From Thalassiosira profunda (Eukaryota > Bacillariophyta > Thalassiosirophyceae > Thalassiosirales > Thalassiosiraceae), in NCBI GenBank assembly GCA_036939355.1, contig JALLAP010000403.1:1-16650 (forward strand): a DNA stretch of 16,650 bases, given 5' to 3'. Both the position numbers and the translations under genes were made by a program. The notes under the pieces were generated by a model that searched no databases, was not told the origin of the DNA, and worked only from the letters and a program-made list of their open reading frames with translations. Every line of letters begins with the position of its first letter. Position 1 is the first letter of the stretch. This document shows positions 1 through 8,284 of this stretch, piece after piece.

Positions 1-389
1 AAAGCTTGGAGGTAATATTGACTGAAGTTCCTTGGCTGCAATTCGTCGCTGGAACCACTGTGGGTGTATTAATTGAGATGAGAATACTGCAGCTGTTGGA
101 GGATTGGTCTGTGCATGCCTAAGAAAGAACCAACTGGTAACACGACAAAGGGAAAGGTTCGTCTACTCCTCCTCTTGCAACATTGCGATGTCTTGCCGCT
201 GCTGGGGGTGTCCCTGCATACACGCATTGTTACAACATTACCATTCCTTATTATTGTCATCGATTCGTAACACCACACGTGAGCGTTTCGGTCCTCACCA
301 TTTTCAGAGCTGCTCTCACACCCCTTGCATCGCATCCCGACCACCATATACTTCCAATCCTTTGTCGCGCATGGCCCCGAAGCAATTCC
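1..389. other. Region downstream of dUTPase, no supported gene
   Basis: This stretch lies 3' of the dUTPase stop codon on the minus strand and probably holds its 3' UTR and intergenic DNA. A 92-codon open frame beginning with ATG runs on the minus strand from 347 to 69, but it shows no recognisable domain, no splice continuation and no flanking support, so I do not call it. No tRNA-like fold, repeat or clear polyadenylation signal was seen. Confidence 0.5.
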
Positions 390-1142
390 TCACGATTCCA
401 TGGGCTTCTCGTCCGAGTTGCTGGGGGAGATGGTCCGCTGGACCTTGCTCTCCGGTTCCTTCCCCTCCGCCAAGGCCCTGCTCCCCCCCGTGCTCCCATA
501 TCCTCCGGCGCCGCGCTGCGTCTCCGTCAGCTCCTCCACCTGCACCGCCGGCACCATGCTGATCTGCTCCAGGATCAGCTGCGCGATGCGGTCGCCGNGT
601 CAGCTCCTCCACCTGCACCGCCGGCACCATGCTGATCTGCTCCAGGATCAGCTGCGCGATGCGGTCGCCGACCTCCACCTCGAAATTCTCCGTCCCGAAG
701 TTGAAGAGGACGACGCCGACGTTGCCGCGGTAGTCGGCGTCGACGACCCCGGCGCCGCAGTCGATCATCTTCTTCACGGCCAGTCCGCTGTTATCGACGT
801 CGCGGTTTTTGTTGTTGTTGTTGTTGCAAGTCGATGCGGGGATGGCGGATTGGCGATATGCAACGGTGAGAGGCCTCTAGGTTAGGGTTGGGGGTGCACC
901 AATGCCACACCTCACATGCACCATCCAAAAACTCACCTCCGGGGGGCAATCCGCGCATATGTCCCCTCGGGACACGCGATGCTCAGGTCGGTCTTGACGA
1001 CCGCCCGTCCCCCGGCGGGCACGACCGTCTTCTCGGCGCTCGCGAGGTCGAAGCCGGCCGACTGGGGCGATCCCCGCGTCGGCATTTTGGCGTGCTCGGA
1101 CAGGAATTTCACCTGAAGGAGCTGCGATGGAAGCGTGGACAT
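390..1142 (-). CDS. DUT: dUTP pyrophosphatase (dUTPase), two exons, frame broken by an assembly duplication
   Basis: Predicted trimeric dUTPase, which hydrolyses dUTP to dUMP and pyrophosphate, keeping uracil out of DNA and supplying dTMP synthesis. Exon 1 is 937-1142 and exon 2 is 390-787; intron 788-936 (149 bp) has donor GTGAGT and acceptor AACAG and splits a Ser codon inside motif II. With the 72-bp duplication collapsed to one copy the product is 176 aa, a normal family length. All five motifs are visible: I ([11 protein letters not shown], residues 26-36), II (PRSGLA, 67-72), III (GVVDADYRG, 82-90, catalytic Asp85 and base-selecting Tyr88), IV (GDRIAQLI, 109-116) and V ([10 protein letters not shown], 136-145). 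The start is the only ATG in this frame; the frame stays open upstream to about 1346 but has no other ATG. As assembled, the extra 73 bases between motifs IV and V shift the frame. No transit peptide is obvious on the short form, so nuclear or cytosolic action is inferred. Confidence 0.95.
526..670. repeat. 72-bp perfect direct duplication around a single N (probable assembly artefact)
   Basis: Bases 526-597 and 599-670 are identical over 72 bp and are separated only by the ambiguous base N at 598. Both copies encode the GDRIAQLI to VQVEEL stretch of dUTPase. This is what results when two contig ends that overlap by 72 bp are abutted with a one-base gap instead of merged. The 73 extra bases are not a multiple of three, so they break the reading frame between motifs IV and V. 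Confidence 0.95.
813..827. repeat. (GTT)n microsatellite in the dUTPase intron
   Basis: About five tandem GTT units on the plus strand (AAC on the coding strand) lie within the dUTPase intron, about 25 bp from the acceptor. The run is short and probably length-variable. No function is inferred. Confidence 0.6.
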
Positions 1143-1636
1143 GGCGGAAACGAGGGTGGCGGCGGGGGTGGAGAAGAGGCAGGAGCACGTGAGGAGCGCT
1201 GTGCGGTGGAGGGCGACGAGTGCGGAGGGAATGGTGGACGTCGGCGGGGAGGGTGCAGGTTGGTGGTGCAGGTTGCTGGTCAGTGAAAAATGAGAGCGGG
1301 CGCGGGCAACAGAAAAGCGACTTCCATTTTTGGCGGGAGGCGCCAATTACTCCGCCAACCCGAACAGCATCACGAGAGCGAGCCTTCCAACACGCGGCCG
1401 GGGCACAGCCTCGAGCTCTCTAAGAGGATGCCGGCCAGGCTCGCATCTCCGGCTTCAGCTTCAAGATGGGTTCATGGTGTTTCTGCTGCAACAAAGACAC
1501 TCCGTGCGAAATACACATCTACTCTTATCTAACAACGGATAACTATCAATCTTCCCTCAATCCAGTCTCCCACATTGTCGCTCTCTCCACTCAACCAGGA
1601 AAGTTTGCGTTGATAAGCCGCTAGCCATGAAGCAGC
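1143..1636. other. dUTPase 5' region and LPMO-GH9 3' region
   Basis: The 494 bp between the dUTPase ATG and the stop of the next minus-strand gene should hold the dUTPase promoter and 5' UTR (lower coordinates) and the LPMO-GH9 3' UTR (higher coordinates). The dUTPase side is GC-rich. A cluster of TTGGCG-type motifs at 1329-1358 is the only regulatory candidate I see. Sequence beyond about 1480 is more AT-rich, as expected for UTR or intergenic DNA. No TATA box or additional gene is evident. Confidence 0.5.
1329..1358 (-). promoter_or_regulatory. Cluster of three E2F-like motifs upstream of dUTPase
   Basis: Three related motifs fall within 30 bp: TTTGGCGGG (1329-1337, plus orientation), GGCGCCAA (1339-1346, opposite orientation) and CCGCCAA (1352-1358, opposite orientation). 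They match or nearly match the E2F/DP consensus TTTSSCGC. The cluster lies about 190-215 bp upstream of the dUTPase ATG. In many eukaryotes S-phase nucleotide-metabolism genes, including dUTPase, are E2F targets. That it works here is inference. Confidence 0.4.
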
Positions 1637-4600
1637 TCAAAAGGGCATCCAATTCCCACCGCAACTGCCCTCGCAGTCCTCCTGCAAAAAGTGACACCCG
1701 GCATTCGTCATGGGGTCGATTCCGCTGCAATTATTGCCTCCCCACGAGCAGCACCCCGTCTGCTGGAGCGGTGCCACAACGAACTTGCCACTGCAATTGG
1801 CGCAATTGCCTTCGCTTGCGTTGCAATAGCTGTCAGTGCTGCAAGTTTGGTATCCCTGGTGGCGCGCGGCGCAACAGAGGGTTCCTCCCGATGGTGCAGT
1901 AGGGCCGGGCGTGGGCGCGGGCGTGGGATTCGGCGTGGGCAGGGGCGTGGGATTCGGTGTGGGGTTAGGCGTCGTCGGATTCGGCGTCGTGGGGTTCGGA
2001 ATAGTTGGGCTGGGTGTCGTGGGATTGGATGTCGTGGGGCCTAGAGTAGTTGGAGCGGGGGTGACAGGCGGGTCCGTCGGCGGGGAGGTGGGGTGTTTGG
2101 ACGGCGCCTTCGTCGGATTCGGCGTCGTTGGGCTCGGAGTGGTCGGGTTGGGCGTAGTTGGGTTAGATGTCGTGGGGCCCAGAGTGACCGGACCGGGCGT
2201 CGTGGGGCTAGGAGTGGTCGGATTGGGCGTCGTTGGCTCGCCCGTTGGCGCCGCCGATGGAGACGAGGTCGGACTGGGCGTAACGGGGCCCGTCGGTCCT
2301 GGAGGCCCTGTCGAGCGGCAAAACTCGGGCTCGTATGCTGCATCGTTGGTGAACACGATCGCCCACCCGTTGTTCTTCTCCACCCAAACCTCGTTGCCGT
2401 TCTGGTTGGTGATCCAGTAGTCTCCATCGAGGCCGCTGATGCCGCATCCCGTCAGGGTAAACGAGGCGCTCGATCCTGAAAGGGCCTGATTGGTCATGCA
2501 ACTGAGCAGGTCCTTGTAGTAGGGCTCGACTTCCAGCTCCAGGCTGAACTGGTGCAGACCCGGATTCTGCCACTGCACGTTGTGAGCAGGCGTCTTCATG
2601 TTGTCGAGGCTGGGGCCGTCCTCGGACACGTGCACGTAGTTGTATGCGCCAGAGAAGACAGGGAACGCGGCAGGGACTTGGAAGATGTCGATCATATTGC
2701 AATCGCGAACGGTCAGCGACACAGCGGCACTATTCGACAACTCATCGGTATCATCGCGGACTCTGTAGTTGCAAAAAAGTAAGATGAGTTCGCACAGCGC
2801 AAAATGGATCAGGAAGAAACAGCAAATATATGTTCTCACCTGAAGGTAAACGTTTCCGTGCCCACCGTGCCAGCGTTCGGGGTGTACACGAGGTTCGGAG
2901 CAGTTCCGGACAGAGTACCAGAGTTAGGCTGGTCGACAAGCCACTCGACGATTGTCCCATCGTAGTCGCTCGCCTTCAGCGTGATCGCGATGCTCGTATC
3001 CATCTGGAGCTTCCCGCTGAACGATTCGGCCAATGGAGGGCAGTTGCCGCCGCATCCGCCCAGATTGGGAACAACCTTGTTCTCGATATACCAAGCGATC
3101 CATGCTAGCGGAGCGTTCCAATTTACCGTGTTCTCCTTGCTGCCCCAAGCGTGCGGCGCAGTGCCGGGCGCAGCGTAGGACTTGGCTGCGGCGACGCCTC
3201 CGGGAGTCTCGTAGTCGTTGATGAGCTCATTATTGGGACCTCCCGAAAGCCATCCGACCGGCCAGAAGGCATCCTGCCCAATCGTCCACGCCCACCGATC
3301 GTGCGTGTCGGTCTCCGCCTTCTCCCCGTAACCAGTGACGTATCCTATGTCCATTGCGTTGGTGCCCATGACATAGTCCATCGATCGGAGTAGGTACTTC
3401 TGGTAGGAGATGGCGCCGGTAATCTCGTACGCATACGCCAGGGCGATCATCCGGTTCATGATGAAGGAATTGGAGCCCCAGGGGTACTGGCCAAACTCAT
3501 TTCCGTAGTTGAGATTGGAGGGGTAGCCCTCAGATTCGACCGCCATCTTGATGTTGTCGGCAAAGGCCACGATATTCGCTTCGATCTGGTCTTTGTCTGA
3601 CGCGTCTAAGTCGTTGGCAACGGCATACAGCGACAGCGTTCCAGCTCCGGTGACCGTGGCCCAATCCCACTGGCCCATGTTACCGAAGTGGCTGGAGCTC
3701 GTCGCGGCTGCTTTGTATGAAGTCACGCTGCCATCACCCAACGCATACGCCGTAAGATACATTTCGCACGCCGCGGCATAGCGATCGTCGCTGGTTTGGC
3801 CGTCAGGATAGTCGCCGCCTCCCACAGCCGGTCCAGGCGAGGCTTCGGACGGATTGTAGGTCTTGGACGTGCCGTCGGCGCGGCTCCAGGCGTCCTTTGC
3901 TGCATTCCACAGCTCAAAAATGTGCGCTTGGTCGCCACTCTTCGAAGCCCACATCCTCGCCAACTGGGCGTTGACCCTGGCAACAGCATACGTGGCAGGA
4001 GTAGACGATCCCATTGCAGACCGGGTACCTTGGTTCGCGTTCTCGCCATCGACGGTGATAGTGAAGGCCGACCAGGCGTGGTTGTGAGCCTTGTGGCTCG
4101 CCAGGCCTCCGTCGCTGGGCAGCATTCCCCTCACGAACCGGCTGCCGTAGTCAACTTCGTCCAACACGTCAGGCACGCCATTGCCGCTCTCCGGGATGTT
4201 AAGTGTGTTGTCACCAAACGCCTCGGGGAAGAGCTCGTGCAGGTTGAGAAGCGTCCAGGCGCTGATTGCATGGTTCACGGTGTAAATTCCGTAGTCGCCC
4301 GCGTCGGCCCAGCTGCCAAAGAGATCGAAATCGTCGCAAGACTCGCACCAGCCCAGGTAGGGAGGGACCTCGGTATCGCCAGGGTGCAGCGCCTCCCTCG
4401 CATAGCGATCGTCGATCAAGTGCTGGCCGAGAATCTCCACGCCCATCCGGTGAAAGTAAAAGTAATTCATGCTCTCCTCGGGCAGGTTGGGATACAGACT
4501 TGGGGCAATGTGGAACTCGAGAGACGAGCCGATGCCATCCACCACAAGCTTGTACGCTCCCAGAGCACTGACAGAGGAGAAGTCAGCCTGGTGGACGTGA

Positions 4601-6877
4601 TCTTGCGAGGCTCCGTCATTCCCGTACACATGCGTGGATCCGCTTTCGACCACAGTGCCAGCAGAGTCCTGGACCTGCCACTCGAGTGGAGACGTCGAAG
4701 ACGAGACGACGACTCCAACCTTGGTCGCGAAGCGGAGATAGCCCACCTGGTTCACGCGAATCTGATCCGAATAGACGTCGTCGAAGGCGCTCCCGTGAGG
4801 CGAGCCCGTGGTCGGCGCATTCGAAGGATGATCGGTCGGCGTTCGTGTCGGCATCGAAGTCGTGGGCTGGTCCGTCGGCTGGGGCTCTGTGGGAGGGCTC
4901 GTCGGCTGAGGAGATGTCGGAGGGCTCGTGGGTCCGGGCGTGGGAGCGACGGTCGGCGACGGCGTTCCAGTAGGCGGTGTGCCTTTCAACCATGGATCGT
5001 CGGATTCGCACTGCAACAGACGGAACACTCGTGTGTGAGAAACATAGCGAGAGACATACGGAACTGCTGACCGATGTTAACTTTGCAACTCACCTGGCCC
5101 TCTCGGCATTCGCCGTGCTGGCAGCAATCCGCGTCGATAGCGCAGGGCCCTTCCCAGAGCGCGGTGCAGCCGTCCAATTCTCCGTCCGGGAGCCATAGCT
5201 TGCCGCATGGCCCCTCGCAGTTCTCCTTGTTCAAATCGCAAAAGGTCCCCTCATCGTGGTGGCACGTCCTGAGGTTGATGGTGCAGCATCCTGCTCCAGG
5301 ATTGGTGGGCGGAGAAGGCGGCGGCGGGGGAGGGGTGGGAGTGGGAGGCGTTGGAGACGGCGGCGTCGGAGTTGGCGGCGTCGGAGTTGGGTACGTCGGA
5401 GGCGGAGGGTACGTCGGTGGCGATGGCGAAGGCGGCGGGTACGTCGGAGGCGGCGGGTACGTTGGAGGCGTTGGGTCCTCGTTGCACGTGTCCTCGAGGC
5501 AGCGACCGTACCCAGCCGCGTCGACCTGAACGCACTTGAAGCCGTCGCAGCAATTCTGCCAGTTGTAGGTGCAATCCATCCACTCGGCGAGGCAGGGAGG
5601 CGGTCCGCCGGGGACGGGCGCCTTGGTCGGGGCCTCGGAGACGGTGGGCTGCGCCGTGGTGGGGCTGTCCGTGGGCTTTGGCGAAATGGTGGGCGGCTGC
5701 GTCCCGGAGGGAAGGATGGTTACCTCAGCGCAGTTGAAGAACTCTGAGATGGACAGAAAAGGTTATGAGATGTGAGTAGAGGAGCAACGCTGGATCGCAA
5801 GCTCGCATTGGAAACAACTCACGTTCAGGCCACGTGGTGGACCGGGTGCCATCGTTCGGGTACGGGGGCGTGCACTCCGACAAGCCCTGCGTCCAATAGC
5901 TGCTGGAAATGTCGGGGTGGGCGGCGAAGTATTCGGCGTACCCGGGAGGCGAGCACTGAGGGAAGGGGCATGACGGTGAGTATTTTGATAGGCGTAGCAC
6001 AATAACAATCGCACCACATTGAAAGAGCCTCTCACCGAATTGGCGGTGATGTACTTCCACTGGAGCAGCACCTTGTCCCCGAAGATACCCTCTGGGAGTC
6101 GGTACAAGAAGCGAAACGTCTTGACGCCCCCGCCCTGCCCCCCGCCGTACATGCCCCGTTCGGGGTAGTTCGGGTCGGGATACATGGTATCGTACGGGCC
6201 CTCGCCAGGGTGGATCAGATCCTCCACGAAGATGAGTTCGTTCCCCTCGAACTCGGCGGGGGTGCTGCACTTCGATGGATCGGCGTCGTCCATGACGCAC
6301 GCCCGGATCTCCATGTGGCCGTTGTGGTGGGTGTCCCTGGGTTTTGCAAAAGCAGCAGTGTGGTATGAGATGAGCTGCTACAAGAAGACCTTAACTCCAA
6401 AGGTGCATGACAACTCACAGGTAGGAATCAACCACCATCATCCCGCCCTCCATCAGATCGACCGCCGTCAGATTGCCATCTTCGTAGGTGTACGTGTCCT
6501 GGGAGATCCACGGCATGGGATTGCCGGTCTTGTCGAGCCATCCCGTGAACGTCTCGTAATCGTGGACGGTGGACTTGCCGCACACGCCCGTGTTGGTGTT
6601 GAGGCAGTGCTGGCAGTACTCGCCGGGCGGGCAGCCGGCCTGGCCCTGACATTTGCCGATGACGTCGTGGGCGTAGAAGTTGCGGGAGCGGGGGCTCTGA
6701 AATCGAGAAAGGGCGGCGGGTGTGAGTATGCATGTGATGTGCACATCATGTGCACCATCCCGCCCAGGGATCGGCAAGAGGCGGCAAGAGACTCACCGCC
6801 AAGTAGCCGTGGCCGTCCACGAGCGTCGGCGCGTGGAGGGCGGTGGCGGCCAGCGCCAGCAGGGCGCCCTTGAGCAT
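1637..6877 (-). CDS. Secreted multimodular LPMO-GH9 cellulase with repeated cysteine-rich modules
   Basis: Predicted extracellular enzyme of 1,579 aa in seven exons: 6797-6877, 6419-6696, 6036-6336, 5823-5955, 5094-5743, 2840-5010 and 1637-2762. All six introns are GTGAG...AG, 77-100 bp, with consistent phases. Residues 1-22 are a signal peptide whose cleavage exposes His23. LPMO module 23-275: His23 and His127 (HHNGH) form the copper brace, with axial Phe266 or Phe267 in FFNCAEV; such enzymes cleave crystalline polysaccharide oxidatively. Then come a PT linker, a knottin-like module (315-351), a TYPPPP linker, a CC module (417-448), a second knottin-like module (457-482), a linker, an Ig-like GH9 N-domain (about 563-655) and a GH9 catalytic domain (about 660-1120; DAGDYG Asp717/Asp720, proton donor Glu1107 in KENTVNWNAP). 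The C-terminal half adds an Ig-like domain (about 1138-1224), an unrecognised domain (1226-1355), a TP linker and two CC modules (1501-1577). The start is the ATG directly before the signal peptide. Cellulose is the likely substrate; the LPMO family and its exact substrate are not assigned. Confidence 0.92.
1883..2311 (-). repeat. Thr/Pro linker encoded by an imperfect minisatellite
   Basis: Residues 1356-1498 of the LPMO-GH9 protein are almost wholly PTTPNPTTPSP-type repeats, likely O-glycosylated and extended. Above the short unit there is a longer duplication: the coding sequence for the TLGPTTSNPTTP block occurs twice, near 1969-2051 and 2109-2191, offset by 140 bp with scattered substitutions. 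Long open frames on the opposite strand here are shadows of this low-complexity code. Confidence 0.85.
3090..4770 (-). other. GH9 Ig-like plus catalytic modules
   Basis: The large exon encodes IRVNQVGY (start of the CelD_N-type Ig fold) and then an (alpha/alpha)6-type GH9 domain. Visible signatures are DFDLFGSWADAGDYG, IPESGNGVPDVLDEV, a YVTGYG loop followed by THDRW at His1051, and KENTVNWNAPLAW containing the general acid Glu1107. Canonical bacterial and plant enzymes have PHHR where this one has THDR. All catalytic acids are kept, so an active endo- or processive beta-1,4-glucanase is expected. Confidence 0.88.
5300..5480 (-). repeat. Pro-rich TYPPPP linker repeats
   Basis: Residues about 355-413 of the LPMO-GH9 protein are built from four TYPPPP/TYPTP units followed by PTPPTPTPP units, making a stiff polyproline-like spacer between the first knottin-like module and the first CC module. 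The composition (Tyr with runs of Pro) differs from the Thr/Ser/Pro linkers elsewhere in the same protein. Confidence 0.8.
5720..6811 (-). other. LPMO catalytic module (mature N-terminal His to FFNCAEVTI)
   Basis: Coding exons 1-5 of the fusion gene contribute a single module that begins HGYLA/SPRSRNFYA across the first intron. It contains two CxxC-like pairs (residues 43-66), a metal-site His127 in HHNGHMEIR, the tract YPDPNYPERGMYGGGQGGG, and a C-terminal FFNCAEVTI strand. This order is typical of chitin-binding-type-4/LPMO_10-like proteins of protists and animals. All copper-ligand positions expected for an active enzyme are present. Regioselectivity and substrate (cellulose, chitin or other) cannot be told from sequence by eye. 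Confidence 0.85.
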
Positions 6878-7588
6878 CGTCGCGTGATGTGTCGACGGGG
6901 CGATGGGCGATGGGCTGCTCTCGTTGTGGCGGAGTCGGCGCGATGAAAGTTGTTGTGCGAGCCGATCGGAAGGAGTGTTGCCGGTAGCCCTGGCGGCGGA
7001 CAGCGGAGTCGAGCGGCGTCGGACGGCGGAGTCGAGGGCCGGGCGATCGTGCCGCGGACAAATGGCTATCGTGCGTGGGGTTGGGGGGCGAGCCTCTCCA
7101 ACTCCGAGGTTGCAAAAAAGTGGATGAGGTGCGCTCGTCGAAGATGCGATATCGACGGATTTTATGAGCTCGGCCGGGCTCGATTGTCGATCGTCGATTG
7201 AAGTCGGACCGGCGGATGGAGGCTTCGACTGTGCTGCGCGTGTTGGCTGTCGAGTTGGCTGCCTGGTCGTAGTTCGGTGCCGTCGAGGGGCATGCTGCCA
7301 CTCTGTTTGCAAGAGAAGCCCGTCCAATTGTCTGGTGTGATTGATGACTTGTCAATTGGTCAATTTGTGTTGGTTCGATAATGTTCGACGTGGTTCGACG
7401 GGTTTGGGGGTGTCCGAATCGTTAGGACAAAAAAACATTCCTACATAGGTATTGGTACATTTGTGACGTGTCAAAAGCTCTTTGGGGCAGTTACTTGTGG
7501 CGTTACGACAGACAGCGGTTCCCAAACTGTCCAGTAAGGTTCTCAAACTGTCCACGTGAGACAAGCAAGGGCTTTGTGTGTTGTCCGC
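6878..7588. other. Intergenic region upstream of LPMO-GH9
   Basis: These 711 bp contain the promoter and 5' UTR of the LPMO-GH9 gene and the 3' UTR of the Cys-rich gene. An open frame continues upstream of the signal peptide to about 7327 but has no ATG, so the ATG at 6877 stands. The half near the ATG is GC-rich with short imperfect GCGGAGTCGAG repeats (about 7003-7042). The distal half is AT-richer, with an ATTGGTCAATT near-palindrome at 7355-7365 (a CCAAT box on the minus strand) and two copies of CAAACTGTCCA. No TATA box is evident. Confidence 0.45.
7523..7554. repeat. Two direct copies of CAAACTGTCCA, 21 bp apart
   Basis: The 11-mer occurs at 7523-7533 and 7544-7554, spaced by two helical turns, and the second copy runs into a CACGTG E-box. 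It lies just downstream of the Cys-rich gene stop and about 650 bp upstream of the LPMO-GH9 ATG. It may be a regulatory pair or chance. Confidence 0.3.
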
Positions 7589-8284
7589 TCAGATCTGAGA
7601 GCTATTCTCGACAGACAGCCGACACTTCACGGATGGCGCTTTTGCGCAGTCCGGGCAGATATCTACCAGATCTTTGTTGGAATCTTTCCTCAAGCAATCC
7701 AAACACCACATACGCTGACATGTCCCGCAAGAACGAAACTGATACGAATGCATTGACCCGTCAATGCATTTCTTGCAGACTTGCATCCCGCAATATAGGC
7801 CCCTCGCGCATTCGAAAAAGACGCCAGAGCACTTTCCAGAGCAGGAAACGCCATCGCAGCCACCGCCATCACAATCGCAGTCCCGGCAGAGTTGCTTCGC
7901 ACAGAGACCACTGAGAGGGCAGAGGTTGATATGTCAGGTTGGCGATTCGAGTATTGTACTCTTTCTCCACGAGAAGTTGCACACTCACCAGCTGAAGATC
8001 TTTTCGCAATAAAAGCAACTTGACTTTTGGTAGGCCCCGTCTTTAGTGCGGCAGTCCCCCGTCTCTGACTGACAAAAGGCAACACTTCGGCACGCATTGC
8101 AAAAGTAACGCTCGCAGTGCGTGCACAAGTCAAGGCCATATTCGCACAAATTCGCACAATCAAGACACAACGTCTTCAGGCATTCATAGCACGTCATGTA
8201 CTGCAGACCGTAGAAGTACCTCCCGAAGTAGGCTCCGTGCAGATCATTCCCTTGAAATCCAAAGGGCTCGTTCCCTAGATGCAT
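7589..8284 (-). CDS. Small Cys-rich zinc-binding protein (multiple CxxC), two exons
   Basis: Exons 7989-8284 and 7589-7910, intron 7911-7988 (78 bp, GTGAGT...CTCAG), give 205 aa. The product is dense in paired cysteines in regular C-x2-C / C-x4-C spacing, for example TCYECLKTLCLDC, CTHCERYFCNAC, CGLCAKQLCRDC, SCGTCQRMWCLDC and ICPDC. This suggests tandem RING-like or zinc-ribbon folds holding several zinc ions. There is no signal peptide, so an intracellular binding or ubiquitin-ligase-like scaffold role is possible; no specific family is recognised. The start is the ATG at 8284. The frame is open a little further upstream to an in-frame TAG at 8347 but has no other ATG. The start lies only 73 bp from the stop of the next minus-strand gene, so an unseen upstream exon or a compact promoter should be considered. 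Confidence 0.65.

Noticed and set aside
69..347. 92-codon minus-strand ORF with a few Cys residues
   Set aside because: It starts with ATG but lacks recognisable domain or splice support and lies in the likely 3' region of dUTPase; chance ORF cannot be excluded.
1143..1346. N-terminal extension of dUTPase resembling a transit peptide
   Set aside because: The frame is open to 1346 but begins only with TTG; the first ATG is at 1142, which gives the standard dUTPase start.
1836..2420. Plus-strand Gly/Val-rich ORF of 194 codons
   Set aside because: It is the antisense shadow of the Thr/Pro linker of the LPMO-GH9 gene.
3796..5070. Plus-strand ORF of 424 codons, Arg-rich
   Set aside because: It lies opposite the GH9 exon, whose catalytic motifs prove the minus strand is coding; composition is that of a GC-rich shadow.
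6878..7327. In-frame upstream extension of the LPMO signal peptide
   Set aside because: No ATG occurs in it, and the downstream ATG is followed at once by a good signal peptide and the His of the copper site.
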